Assembly (NCBI GenBank): GCA_902767195.1
Contig: CACXGS010000026.1
Coordinates: 1-37,604 of the forward strand
Direction: 5' to 3'
DNA length: 37,604 bases
Source: an uncultured Lachnospiraceae bacterium
Lineage (GTDB): Bacteria > Bacillota_A > Clostridia > Lachnospirales > Lachnospiraceae
Part shown: positions 15,701 through 22,702 of the stretch, in pieces
Position numbering within the stretch: the first letter of the stretch is position 1
Layout of the letters: each line of letters begins with the position of its first letter
Made by a program: the position numbers and the translations under genes
Notes under the pieces: generated by a model
What the model saw: only the letters and a program-made list of their open reading frames with translations
Told to the model about the DNA's origin: nothing
Database searches by the model: none

Positions 15701-18700
15701 GAACCAGCTCGCCGTCCACATACAGCCAGAAATCATCATCCCCGGAGAATTCGAAGATAATATCATGTCCCCAGGCATCCAGGCCGCTGGCGGTCTGAGT
15801 GAAGGAGGCTTCCATCTCCATGCCGAAGAAATAATCTGCCTGATTTTCCTGAATCATGTAAAGCTTCTCACCCTTGCGGGGATCCAGATCAGAAAGGGGT
15901 CTTGCCAGAACATCCGTCTGATTGGTCACCGAAGTGTAGAGGCCGGGAGTCAGGTCATTGTAGGGCATGAACTGTCCGTGGGTCCTGGTTCCCCCCTTGG
16001 GTGTTAAACCAATAGCTCCCAGCTGATCATAGACCGTGAAATTCCCGTCCTCGGAAAGCCGGGCAAAATTCTGGGTGCTGTCGTAGGAAAAGTATCCACT
16101 CTCGTTATAAGTGCTGTCGATAAAGAGGTGGTTGACTTTCGTCATCTTATCATCAAAAAGAGTTTTGAGGGACTCCTGTTTTGATGTTTTGGTCACACTG
16201 GTGTTCGTCACCGGATAACCATCCACCAGATTCGTGGACAGAAGACCGGCCGCATTGGAATCCCGTCCCAGAACCTGGGTCTGGAGAGAATCTCTTGAAT
16301 TGACGATCCTGTTGTTAAAATCCCTCATTTTCATGGTAATCCCATAGGTGTCATTATCGATGGTCTTTACCGTCGTCAGCTGTTCCGGTTCTGTCTTCTC
16401 GATCACTGCAAAGTAAAAATCCTCCGCCTCTGACAGGGGACAGGAGACGATTCGTCCGTCCTCTGTCCGTATCCCTGCGTACTCATAGTAGGGATCGTCC
16501 CAGGCGATAATGGTCGAATAATCATCCCCGTAACGTCTGCCATTGATATTAATCCCGATCTTTTTGCCCGCAAGAACCTGTCCGTCCTGCATCTGCGGGG
16601 CAATATATTTACGGGAGTAAGAATTATACAATTCATAATAGTAGTTGGGAGTCACGCCGTCACTTTCAAAATACTCTGTAAAATTCCACAGGGCCGTATT
16701 GATCTTGCTGCCCACCCACTGGATCACATCGCCGCTCTCGTAGCAGCGGGTCAGGGAACCGTCATGGTCCACAGCATAGAATTCATACCGTTTCAGGGCG
16801 TCATTCCATATACGGGTGTAGAGGATTACCTGCTTGCCGTCGGCGACATTGACCGTATCCGAAGCACTGACCTTATGGGCAGTGTAAACCACGATATCCT
16901 CATCGTTGAGAGCATCCGATTTCTCCACCAGATTCATACCGGCATAGTTCGATACTTTGGTACTTCCCTCAAAGCCCTCACTGGTCTTACCGTTTACCAG
17001 GCTCAGGTAATTACTCCCGCACCAGAAAAGGTATTTCCCTTCGTTCTCTCCGGAACCCGGTGTCACATGGATCCTGGAAGTGTTTCCTTCAGGCTCTTCT
17101 GCCAGTAAGACCTGATCTTTCTGAATGGTCAGATACAGCCTCTTCCCGTCGACATCCGTGGTGATATAGTAGTCCCCGTTGGAAATATAATGGAAGGTCC
17201 ACTCTGTGATGTCACTGTCCTTTGATACCAGAAGATATCCATCCTTGCCCAGGACATCAGGCCGTACGATCAGATCCCGGCCGGCCAGCCTCTTTTTGCC
17301 ACTGCCGCCGCGGTCCTGTCCCATGAGGGCCGTGCCGGTGATACTGGCATCATACCAGGCAATACCGTAGGTGCCTCCGTCCAGTCCCAGACGGTCCGTC
17401 TGCTCATCTTCGTAATACTCCAGCCGAAGCCTGGCATTGGTATCTGTCGCATCATTCCAGGCGGCAAAGCCGTTCCCGCCGGCATTGCCCTGCTGATTCC
17501 AGTAGTATCCGCCGCTTCCGGCGATCCGGAAAATATTCTCCTGATTGGGATTGGGGAAGGGCGTTATGGTAAATGTCGTCGCTTTCTCTTTACTGTCGAG
17601 GGAAAGGGCGTTTGTAGACTGTCTGACATACAGTTTATTCATCTGGTCATTATCATAACAGTAAACCAGGAACTGGTTCTCCTTTCCGCTCACCTGCTCA
17701 AAATAATACTTGGCGGCTCCTGCAGCATTACGTGGGGAATCCGCTGACGGTTTGGTCTTGCGGATACCGGTCCTGCTGCCGGATACGGTATAAGTAGTAT
17801 TGGTCATATAGTAACCGTCGGGATGGGAAACATAAAGTCCTTTCTCTCCCAATCTGGCGATCTCTTCCACCGATGTCACCCGCTGGCTTCCGGTGTCTGC
17901 CGGTGGCTCCTTTGTCTCAACGATGGCATAGACCGAGAAGGAGTTCGCTTCAAAATTCACTGCATCCTGATCCACGGTATTTTCCACCAGTTCCACCCTT
18001 TTTTTACTCCGGAAATGAAGGGTATGGGCATCCGGGGCAAGCTCATCCTTCAATTCGATGGTCACATCTACCGGCATATCCGGCTGGACCGTCCTCCCGT
18101 TGTCCATGATGTGGATGTCAAAAAAGCGGGCGTAGCTGATCTGGCTGTCCTCCGTAACCAGCAGGCTTTCAGCCTGCTCCAGATACTGACCGTACTCTTC
18201 GGAGTCAAGAGCAATCTCCTTCACGGAAAGCTCCGCATCCGGGGAGATCTTGGCCAGGGCCGGACAGTAGATCGTCACCATGTAATCTTTTCCATCCGAA
18301 TAGAGGACGCTCTCTTCATAGGTCTTCTCCACGATAGCAAACACAGAGAAGCCATCTGTACGGAACTGCAGGTCGGTTTTGAATTCACGCTCAGAAGGAA
18401 GCTCAGTGTTTTCGGGCTCCCTCAGCTTTTTACTGAATAAATAGTAGAAGAAATCCCTGACCCGATACAGCCATCTGAACTTTCCTATCTGCTTGCCCTC
18501 TTCTTTTCCCTTCCAGTCTCCCATGGGAACCTCTTTGCCTGCAAGCTCTATAGTCATGCCGCTTTTTACCACTTCCACGCCATTTTTGCCGTAGTGCAGT
18601 ACCTGGGCATCGATCTCCTCTCTCAGCCGGATTCTTACCGTAACAGCTGCCTTGGGCTCCACCCGTTTCCTGTTCCGGACAAATCCCATGTCTATAAACT

Positions 18701-19415
18701 TTGACCTGCGGAAATCAGTGATGCCCAACTTCGCTTTCGCCTCCCTGATAAAGGGAGTGGGGTCTGTCACTTTCTTGGCATAAAAATGAGCATCCTTCGG
18801 GACCTTTGCATCTTTTTTCACAATGACAGACACTTCAAAATCAGAGCCTTTTATTGTATAGATACCGGTTAAGTATCGATTTTCGTCTTCAATGATCTCT
18901 GTGGATTCCTCCTGATCATCTCCGGAATCCGTCTGTTCCTCTTCTGTGCCATCCTCACCTTCATCCCCGGATTCCGGCTTGCCGGCTTCTGTGCCGTCCT
19001 CTCCGTCACCGGTATCTTCAGACTTCCGGGTAGCCTGCTCCTCAGAAGGCTCTGTGATATCTTCCTGGTCAGCAGGGGCTTCCACGGGCTGATCGGGCAC
19101 AGTCTCGTCCATCGTCCCATTCTCAGGGGCAGAAATATTCTCCGGAAGACTCTCCTCCGGCAGGTTTTCCCCGGAAAAAGACAGTATTTCCCCTTCATCG
19201 CCGGCTGTCCCGGCCTGGGCCTTCTCCACCTTGATTCCCGACATCTTTTTTCCTGTCTGCTGATCCAGGGAGATGGCGGGAAGTATCATCAGATAGGTGG
19301 TACAGAACACAATGACTGCTGCCAGCAGCACCAGGCCATGGTTAGCCCTTCTGCCGGACCGCCCTGTCAGACGCATTTTATTCAGATAGTCTTTCATTTT
19401 CCGTCTTTTCTTCAT
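12789..19415 (-). CDS. Giant cell-wall-anchored adhesin (fibro-slime + SpaA/Cna-B domains, LPNYG sorting signal)
   Basis: The 2208-residue surface protein begins with a long basic segment and a hydrophobic export signal (about 27-47, VLLAAVIVFCTTYLMILPA). An acidic Glu/Asp/Pro/Thr-rich stalk (about 60-180) follows. Next are two related modules (about 185-510), each ending in a FSVFAIVE/FSVYAIVE-type strand, and beta-rich Tyr/Gly-rich repeats (about 520-1040). A fibro-slime-type domain (about 1050-1380) contains FSGDDDFWLYVDGELVLDLG. Several Cna-B/SpaA modules follow. The last three show Lys near LKKANEKG, AAKIDGE and LKKGSDN and Glu in LTEIQTPAGY, LVENQAPAGY and LFEDEAPEGY, as expected for isopeptide bonds. 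The C-terminus has LPNYGG, a hydrophobic segment and RLKKFNRV, a sortase signal with Tyr where Thr is usual. No sortase gene is in the window. AAGGAG lies 13 bases before the ATG. Confidence 0.88.
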   Translation of the reverse strand: MKKRRKMKDYLNKMRLTGRSGRRANHGLVLLAAVIVFCTTYLMILPAISLDQQTGKKMSGIKVEKAQAGTAGDEGEILSFSGENLPEESLPENISAPENGTMDETVPDQPVEAPADQEDITEPSEEQATRKSEDTGDGEDGTEAGKPESGDEGEDGTEEEQTDSGDDQEESTEIIEDENRYLTGIYTIKGSDFEVSVIVKKDAKVPKDAHFYAKKVTDPTPFIREAKAKLGITDFRRSKFIDMGFVRNRKRVEPKAAVTVRIRLREEIDAQVLHYGKNGVEVVKSGMTIELAGKEVPMGDWKGKEEGKQIGKFRWLYRVRDFFYYLFSKKLREPENTELPSEREFKTDLQFRTDGFSVFAIVEKTYEESVLYSDGKDYMVTIYCPALAKISPDAELSVKEIALDSEEYGQYLEQAESLLVTEDSQISYARFFDIHIMDNGRTVQPDMPVDVTIELKDELAPDAHTLHFRSKKRVELVENTVDQDAVNFEANSFSVYAIVETKEPPADTGSQRVTSVEEIARLGEKGLYVSHPDGYYMTNTTYTVSGSRTGIRKTKPSADSPRNAAGAAKYYFEQVSGKENQFLVYCYDNDQMNKLYVRQSTNALSLDSKEKATTFTITPFPNPNQENIFRIAGSGGYYWNQQGNAGGNGFAAWNDATDTNARLRLEYYEDEQTDRLGLDGGTYGIAWYDASITGTALMGQDRGGSGKKRLAGRDLIVRPDVLGKDGYLLVSKDSDITEWTFHYISNGDYYITTDVDGKRLYLTIQKDQVLLAEEPEGNTSRIHVTPGSGENEGKYLFWCGSNYLSLVNGKTSEGFEGSTKVSNYAGMNLVEKSDALNDEDIVVYTAHKVSASDTVNVADGKQVILYTRIWNDALKRYEFYAVDHDGSLTRCYESGDVIQWVGSKINTALWNFTEYFESDGVTPNYYYELYNSYSRKYIAPQMQDGQVLAGKKIGININGRRYGDDYSTIIAWDDPYYEYAGIRTEDGRIVSCPLSEAEDFYFAVIEKTEPEQLTTVKTIDNDTYGITMKMRDFNNRIVNSRDSLQTQVLGRDSNAAGLLSTNLVDGYPVTNTSVTKTSKQESLKTLFDDKMTKVNHLFIDSTYNESGYFSYDSTQNFARLSEDGNFTVYDQLGAIGLTPKGGTRTHGQFMPYNDLTPGLYTSVTNQTDVLARPLSDLDPRKGEKLYMIQENQADYFFGMEMEASFTQTASGLDAWGHDIIFEFSGDDDFWLYVDGELVLDLGGVHSAMVGNINFRTGEVTRSLREGETGTGKTTLREVFESNYRTRNPQKSDQEVEAYLNGIFTRNEDGQYVFKDYTSHTMKMFYMERGAGASNLKMRFNLAAVKPGTVVLNKTISGTEKADYKLAQFPYQIWYRTGEDKDYRLLEQMDADGYTVTYTGKNMPVKFAEQYTPPAGKQSYDKVFFLKPGQSAEIRMPEDTKDYYITECGINPAIYDQVKANKKILEGRDEDKDGRSDYSVRADTVINRPQVDYDNHVNPEALRTLTITKKLFAEDGKTLLSRKDDPTPFNFRLFLGGESDEEPSPAYMQEYYVKDENQNYCRWDPEQGTFVSMNKNNFDSLTEQEKKTASFTSSPNGGISKIPADYSVEIRELMVGTLFRVEEWESEMPKGYVLKEYHRVEGSYIGEGNAGTIRDNSDPAIEVHNQRGWGLTVEKTWSDTRFMDVHDPVYFGVYKTDATGNMTLVKDSLRCMTSDTSSLYWFFAGLDQGVSFEQYEVMEVKLENPVTDKEGKVTSYDKIQILKEGDSLTLGGKPKGKEHTEGGYTYKVHYKRGSSTGYAKAVKNVRTDQVHNERPGILLKKANEKGEPLAGAVFTLQDSKGNYPENNHFTSDSTGLITLASLEREEIYTLTEIQTPAGYRSLLPEDKMEIRIDDKGTILINGSDQSTEAYTINQEEDTEWPEITIINKPFTLEAAKIDGETGAPMEGVWFRLFPQRVDVDDKQVRDIVPMMGYDHLTTDEKGIIPRINGELEAGTYYLVENQAPAGYEPLTEDACFTISSTGRVSLNSLDLMKRLEIKEEKGVTRYRLVVSNLRKRTIQILKKGSDNGKELAGAKFSLYSEENVKDMKVKKGAKPTITGTTGDDGILEIGRLSSGTWYLFEDEAPEGYTMPDEPVVLQVEPGRATAYYHENPLDIDSIHSGLYQITVWNNSGYELPNYGGEGKAFIYLAGLTLILFAGVLNRLKKFNRV

Positions 19416-19477
19416 AGAAATCAGCTATCTCCTTAAAACAATCGTATAAAAACATAAAGATATCATTCTCTGATAAC

Positions 19478-19486
19478 ATAATAGCA
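19478..19486 (-). promoter_or_regulatory. Possible extended -10 promoter of the adhesin gene
   Basis: TGCTATTAT on the minus strand (19486-19478) fits an extended -10 element about 60 bases before the start codon. No convincing -35 box is seen at the right distance. Confidence 0.4.
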
Positions 19487-19532
19487 CAGTAAACGTCTCA
19501 ACATCCATCAAAATAAGCAAAAAACAATACAA

Positions 19533-19590
19533 ATTCAGCCCCCTGACATAATTCCCGCAACATTGCAGGTATTATATCAGAGGGCTGAAT
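19533..19590 (-). terminator. Long hairpin terminator after the zinc-ribbon TPR gene
   Basis: ATTCAGCCC (19533-19541) and GGGCTGAAT (19582-19590) pair, and inside them CTGA/TCAG and ATAAT/ATTAT continue the stem with single mismatches. The hairpin has about 18 base pairs. On the minus strand it begins about 24 bases after the TPR gene stop and is followed by a T-rich stretch (TTTGTATTGTTTTTT). It separates this gene from the adhesin promoter. Confidence 0.75.
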
Positions 19591-19613
19591 CAAATCAAAA
19601 GACATCTGTCTTT

Positions 19614-21086
19614 CTACTCATCCTGATCATTCGTCTCTGTGGACTCCGTCTCCTCTTCGCTGTCGTTGTTCTTCTTGTCGTTCTTGTGCTTCTCGGCCTC
19701 TTTAATGGCATCTTCTTTCAGGAGTTCCAGACCGTAATTGGCGGTCTTGACGATCAGATCGTTCTCACCGGACTCATTAATGATCTCATAGAAATCTTCC
19801 TTGGCTTCATCGGTCTGTCCCAGGTTTTTCTTACACATACCGATGTAGTAGAGGGTATCGTAATCCTGCTTATACTTGTAGGAATCTTCCAGATCTTCCA
19901 GAGCGTCCGCGTATTTATAGCTGTTGAACTTGGCAACGCCGCTCTCTTTCAGCTGGGAGCCTGCGCTCTCAAAGGCTTCCTCACTCATCTCATCGTACAT
20001 CTCCTTGGATGTCTTGGAAGGAAGGTCGGCCTTGCTTACCTTGGCAAGATGCTTGGAACACTCGATATAATCGTTCTGATAGAAAGCCTTGCTGGCCTTG
20101 AGCATGCTGTCGTACATGCTGTCCTTGCCGTTCGTTGTCTCATAGACGCTCAGGCTGTTCTTCAGGTCTTCATTCTCTTCTTCCAGGGACTTGTTCTTGT
20201 TCTTCAGGTCACCGATCTCGCCGTCCTTCTCGCCTTCCATCTTGTCATATTCTTTCTGGAGAACATTGTACTCCACACTGACGCCCGCCCGGACGGTGGG
20301 AATGACAAGTACGAACATGGCGACCACGCCGATGGCCAGTCCGATGATCATATAGACGAACTGCTTCCAGGTCTCCCGGTTGGGATCCTCGTAGTGATCG
20401 ACGGGACGGACATTCTTCAGATTATTGTTATCCGGCTTCATCTGTTCCGGTGTCACTGCCGCGGCAAATGCCTGGGGGTCTTCTCCCAGTTCCTTAAGGT
20501 ACCTTCTGGCTGTTGTATTATACTGATCTACTGCCAGAGCATGATTGAGATCTGCCTTGGCAGCTTCCATATCTCCGGCTCTCATATGCAGAAGGGCAAA
20601 GAGGATGTGACCCCGCACAAACTGGGGGGTAATGGAAAGCACCTTCTTGATCTGGATCATAGCCAGGTCATCGCTTCCCTGCTTGGCATAGGAAAGAGCC
20701 AGATTAAACTTCTTGCTGGTCTCATTGATCTCGTCGAAGACTGCCGGATGCTCTTCCATCTGCTTCACATACAGGGAAGCCACATTCTCTTCCACCGGGC
20801 TGATCTTCTCGCTCATCTTCCACTGGATATAAGCGCTGCCGCTCTCACCCATCTCATTATATACCAGACCAAGGAGATTCCTTGCGTTCTTATGCTCCTT
20901 ATTATATCCAAGGGCTTTCTTAAGCAGGATCTCCGCACCGGAAAGGTCTCTCATCTGGGCCTTCTCCAGTCCGGCATTATAATAGTAATCTGCTGTATTC
21001 AGCGCCTTGGCGATGTGTTTATTATCGAAACCACAGACATTGCAAAACTGCGTGCCCAGGTTACGTCCGCATTTGATACATTTCAT
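19614..21086 (-). CDS. Membrane-anchored zinc-ribbon/TPR protein
   Basis: The 490-residue protein has a zinc ribbon at its very start (C3, C6, C15, C18: CIKCG and CNVCG). Helical TPR-like repeats follow (about 30-205, e.g. AEILLKKALGYNKEHKNARNL and ALAVDQYNTTARRYLKEL). One transmembrane segment lies at about 243-265. After it come a Lys/Glu-rich coiled coil (about 275-320), a second TPR-like region (about 330-455) and a very acidic tail (SEEETESTETNDQDE). The N-terminal half is probably cytoplasmic and the C-terminal half outside, which would be a scaffold spanning the membrane; this is inference. Zinc-ribbon plus TPR proteins of unknown role are common in Clostridia. The start is supported by AAAGGA 8-9 bases upstream. 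A 49-residue small protein is encoded 50 bases upstream and is likely co-transcribed. The function is unknown. Confidence 0.8.
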   Translation of the reverse strand: MKCIKCGRNLGTQFCNVCGFDNKHIAKALNTADYYYNAGLEKAQMRDLSGAEILLKKALGYNKEHKNARNLLGLVYNEMGESGSAYIQWKMSEKISPVEENVASLYVKQMEEHPAVFDEINETSKKFNLALSYAKQGSDDLAMIQIKKVLSITPQFVRGHILFALLHMRAGDMEAAKADLNHALAVDQYNTTARRYLKELGEDPQAFAAAVTPEQMKPDNNNLKNVRPVDHYEDPNRETWKQFVYMIIGLAIGVVAMFVLVIPTVRAGVSVEYNVLQKEYDKMEGEKDGEIGDLKNKNKSLEEENEDLKNSLSVYETTNGKDSMYDSMLKASKAFYQNDYIECSKHLAKVSKADLPSKTSKEMYDEMSEEAFESAGSQLKESGVAKFNSYKYADALEDLEDSYKYKQDYDTLYYIGMCKKNLGQTDEAKEDFYEIINESGENDLIVKTANYGLELLKEDAIKEAEKHKNDKKNNDSEEETESTETNDQDE

Positions 21087-21138
21087 AACATTAGTCCTTT
21101 CATTGCTGTTATTCCGTCAGGATTCCAATCTGAAAGTC

Positions 21139-21288
21139 CTACTGATTGTTCGACTTCTGAAGATCCTCAACAAGTTCCGCTACCAAATCCGTGATATCCT
21201 TAAAATCATCATCAAACAGATCATTCGATCCAACATCAACACCTGTTGCCGGCTTGAACTTCTTTAATTCCATATCAAAATCTAACAT
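21139..21288 (-). CDS. Small acidic protein, 49 residues, unknown function
   Basis: An open frame on the minus strand runs from ATG at 21288 to TAG at 21139. A strong ribosome binding site (GAGAGG) lies 7 bases upstream. The product starts MLDFDMELKKFKPATGVDV, continues with an Asp-rich stretch (DLFDDDFKDITDL) and ends in an amphipathic acidic helix (VAELVEDLQKSNNQ). About a quarter of the residues are Asp or Glu. It has no signal peptide or membrane segment, so it is expected in the cytoplasm. It lies 52 bases upstream of the zinc-ribbon TPR gene in the same direction, which suggests it could be a binding partner of that protein. I do not recognise a family. Confidence 0.65.
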   Translation of the reverse strand: MLDFDMELKKFKPATGVDVGSNDLFDDDFKDITDLVAELVEDLQKSNNQ

Positions 21289-21411
21289 GACTAAACCTCT
21301 CTTTCTATGTATATCATATCCGCAGGCACTAAAGCAGCGGATCTTTATGTCCTTATCACTGTGATATAGATAATTAACTCCCCCCTGAAGAGGAGGGAAT
21401 CATTACTCTTC
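21289..21411 (-). other. Spacer between folC and the small acidic protein gene
   Basis: Reading on the minus strand after the folC stop, GAAGAG can pair with CTCTTC (within 21386-21410). CCCTCC can instead pair with GGGGGG just downstream, so the two stems exclude each other. Further on ATCCGC and GCGGAT (21318-21342) form a small hairpin. A TATGAT box (21313-21318) might be a -10 element, but no -35 box fits. The small-protein/TPR pair may therefore be read through from folC or use a weak promoter here. Confidence 0.35.
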
Positions 21412-22698
21412 TCAGGTCCTCTCCGCCATCTCTTTCAGCTCTCCCACGAGATAAAGAGATCCGAGGCACAGAAGACACTCCTCGTCTGAAATCGTCTGTC
21501 TGGCAGTATAATAGGCTTCCCTGACACTGTCAAGAACAAAAACCGGACAGGAAAATGATTCTTCAAACAGCTTCCCGATCTCCCGGGCGCCGGCTGCCCT
21601 GTCCGTCCGCATCGATGTCACATAGATCCGGCGAAAAGGGATCCCGGCAAGGCTTTTGATCATTGCAGGATAATCCTTGTCCTCGCAAACCGCAAAGAGA
21701 AGGTTCCAAAGGCCGTAATCCGGATCCCCGGGATCATCAAGCTGATCACGGATCCTCAGAATGGCACCGGGATTATGAGCGCCGTCCACAAAAATACGGT
21801 CTTCGATCTCCTCCATACGTCCCGGCCAGACCATACCTTCAAGTCCGGCTGCCACTGACGCCGGCGGAAAATCCGGCAGAAGAACATGCAGCGCCAGCAG
21901 GGCAAGTGACGCATTCATCACCTGATAGCGGGCTCTGTGCCTGATGCGCAGTCTGCTAGAATTATAATAGCGGTTAACAATAGAAAAATCAATGTAATTC
22001 TTTCTTTTTTTTAAAATTATTATCTCTTCATTTTTCAGTGGATACAGGCTGGCATTACGGTCGGCGGCCACCTCTTTGATCACGGAAAATGCGCCGGGAT
22101 CCTCCTCCATGACTGCCACGGGAATCCCTCTTTTGATGATGCCCGCCTTCTCCCGGGCAATCTCTTCGATGGTTTCCCCCAGAACCGCTGTGTGATCCAG
22201 ACTGATGGAGGTGATTACGCAGAGGACCGGAACCGTCAGAACGGTGGCATCCAGTCTTCCCCCCAGTCCTGTCTCCATAATACAATAGTCGATCTCCTCC
22301 TCCCGGAAGATCAGAAGACTCATAAGAAAAAGGACTTCAAAATAGGTGAGAGGACCTAACCCTTTCTCCATTCCCTCTTCCATGAGAGAGAGAACCCGGT
22401 CAAAAGCCCCGGCTGTCTTCTCCTCGGACACCATCTGCCCGTCAATCCGGAAACGCTCTCTTACCGTAACCAGATGGGGAGAGGTAAAGAGAGCGGTCCG
22501 ATATCCTCCCGCCCTCAACATGCTGTCCAGAAAGGCACAGACAGAACCTTTTCCGTTTGTGCCTGCAACATGAATCACCCGAAGATTTCTTTCCGGGTGA
22601 TCCAAAATGTCCAGGTAAGAGGACAGGTTATCCAGGCTGGCTTTGGCGCCGAACTTTGGAATGTCATTGAGACGTCGCTCCATTTCAGCGTATACCAT
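21412..22698 (-). CDS. folC: Folylpolyglutamate synthase / dihydrofolate synthase
   Basis: The 428-residue Mur-ligase-type enzyme adds glutamate to folates (and in many bacteria to dihydropteroate) using ATP. The ATP-binding loop GTNGKGS is at residues 46-52. Other FolC blocks are TSPHLVTVRERFRIDG, TYFEVLFLMSLLIF, METGLGGRLDATV, SISLDHTAVLGETIEEIAREK and the C-terminal-domain motif FVDGAHNPGA. The length fits the family. The start lies 4 bases after the valS stop, and its ribosome binding site (GAGGAA) is within the last valS codons, so the two genes are translationally linked. valS-folC is a familiar pair in Firmicutes. Confidence 0.93.
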   Translation of the reverse strand: MVYAEMERRLNDIPKFGAKASLDNLSSYLDILDHPERNLRVIHVAGTNGKGSVCAFLDSMLRAGGYRTALFTSPHLVTVRERFRIDGQMVSEEKTAGAFDRVLSLMEEGMEKGLGPLTYFEVLFLMSLLIFREEEIDYCIMETGLGGRLDATVLTVPVLCVITSISLDHTAVLGETIEEIAREKAGIIKRGIPVAVMEEDPGAFSVIKEVAADRNASLYPLKNEEIIILKKRKNYIDFSIVNRYYNSSRLRIRHRARYQVMNASLALLALHVLLPDFPPASVAAGLEGMVWPGRMEEIEDRIFVDGAHNPGAILRIRDQLDDPGDPDYGLWNLLFAVCEDKDYPAMIKSLAGIPFRRIYVTSMRTDRAAGAREIGKLFEESFSCPVFVLDSVREAYYTARQTISDEECLLCLGSLYLVGELKEMAERT

Positions 22699-22702
22699 CG
22701 TC

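Noticed and set aside
19563..21194. Long open frame on the plus strand, antisense to the zinc-ribbon TPR gene
   Set aside because: The product is Leu/Ile-rich without recognisable domains, has no ribosome binding site, and mirrors the codon pattern of the minus-strand gene, which has a zinc ribbon, TPRs and a clear start.
21308..21316. Extended -10 element (TGATATACA) for the small acidic protein gene
   Set aside because: The transcript would start at or inside the ribosome binding site, leaving no usable leader.
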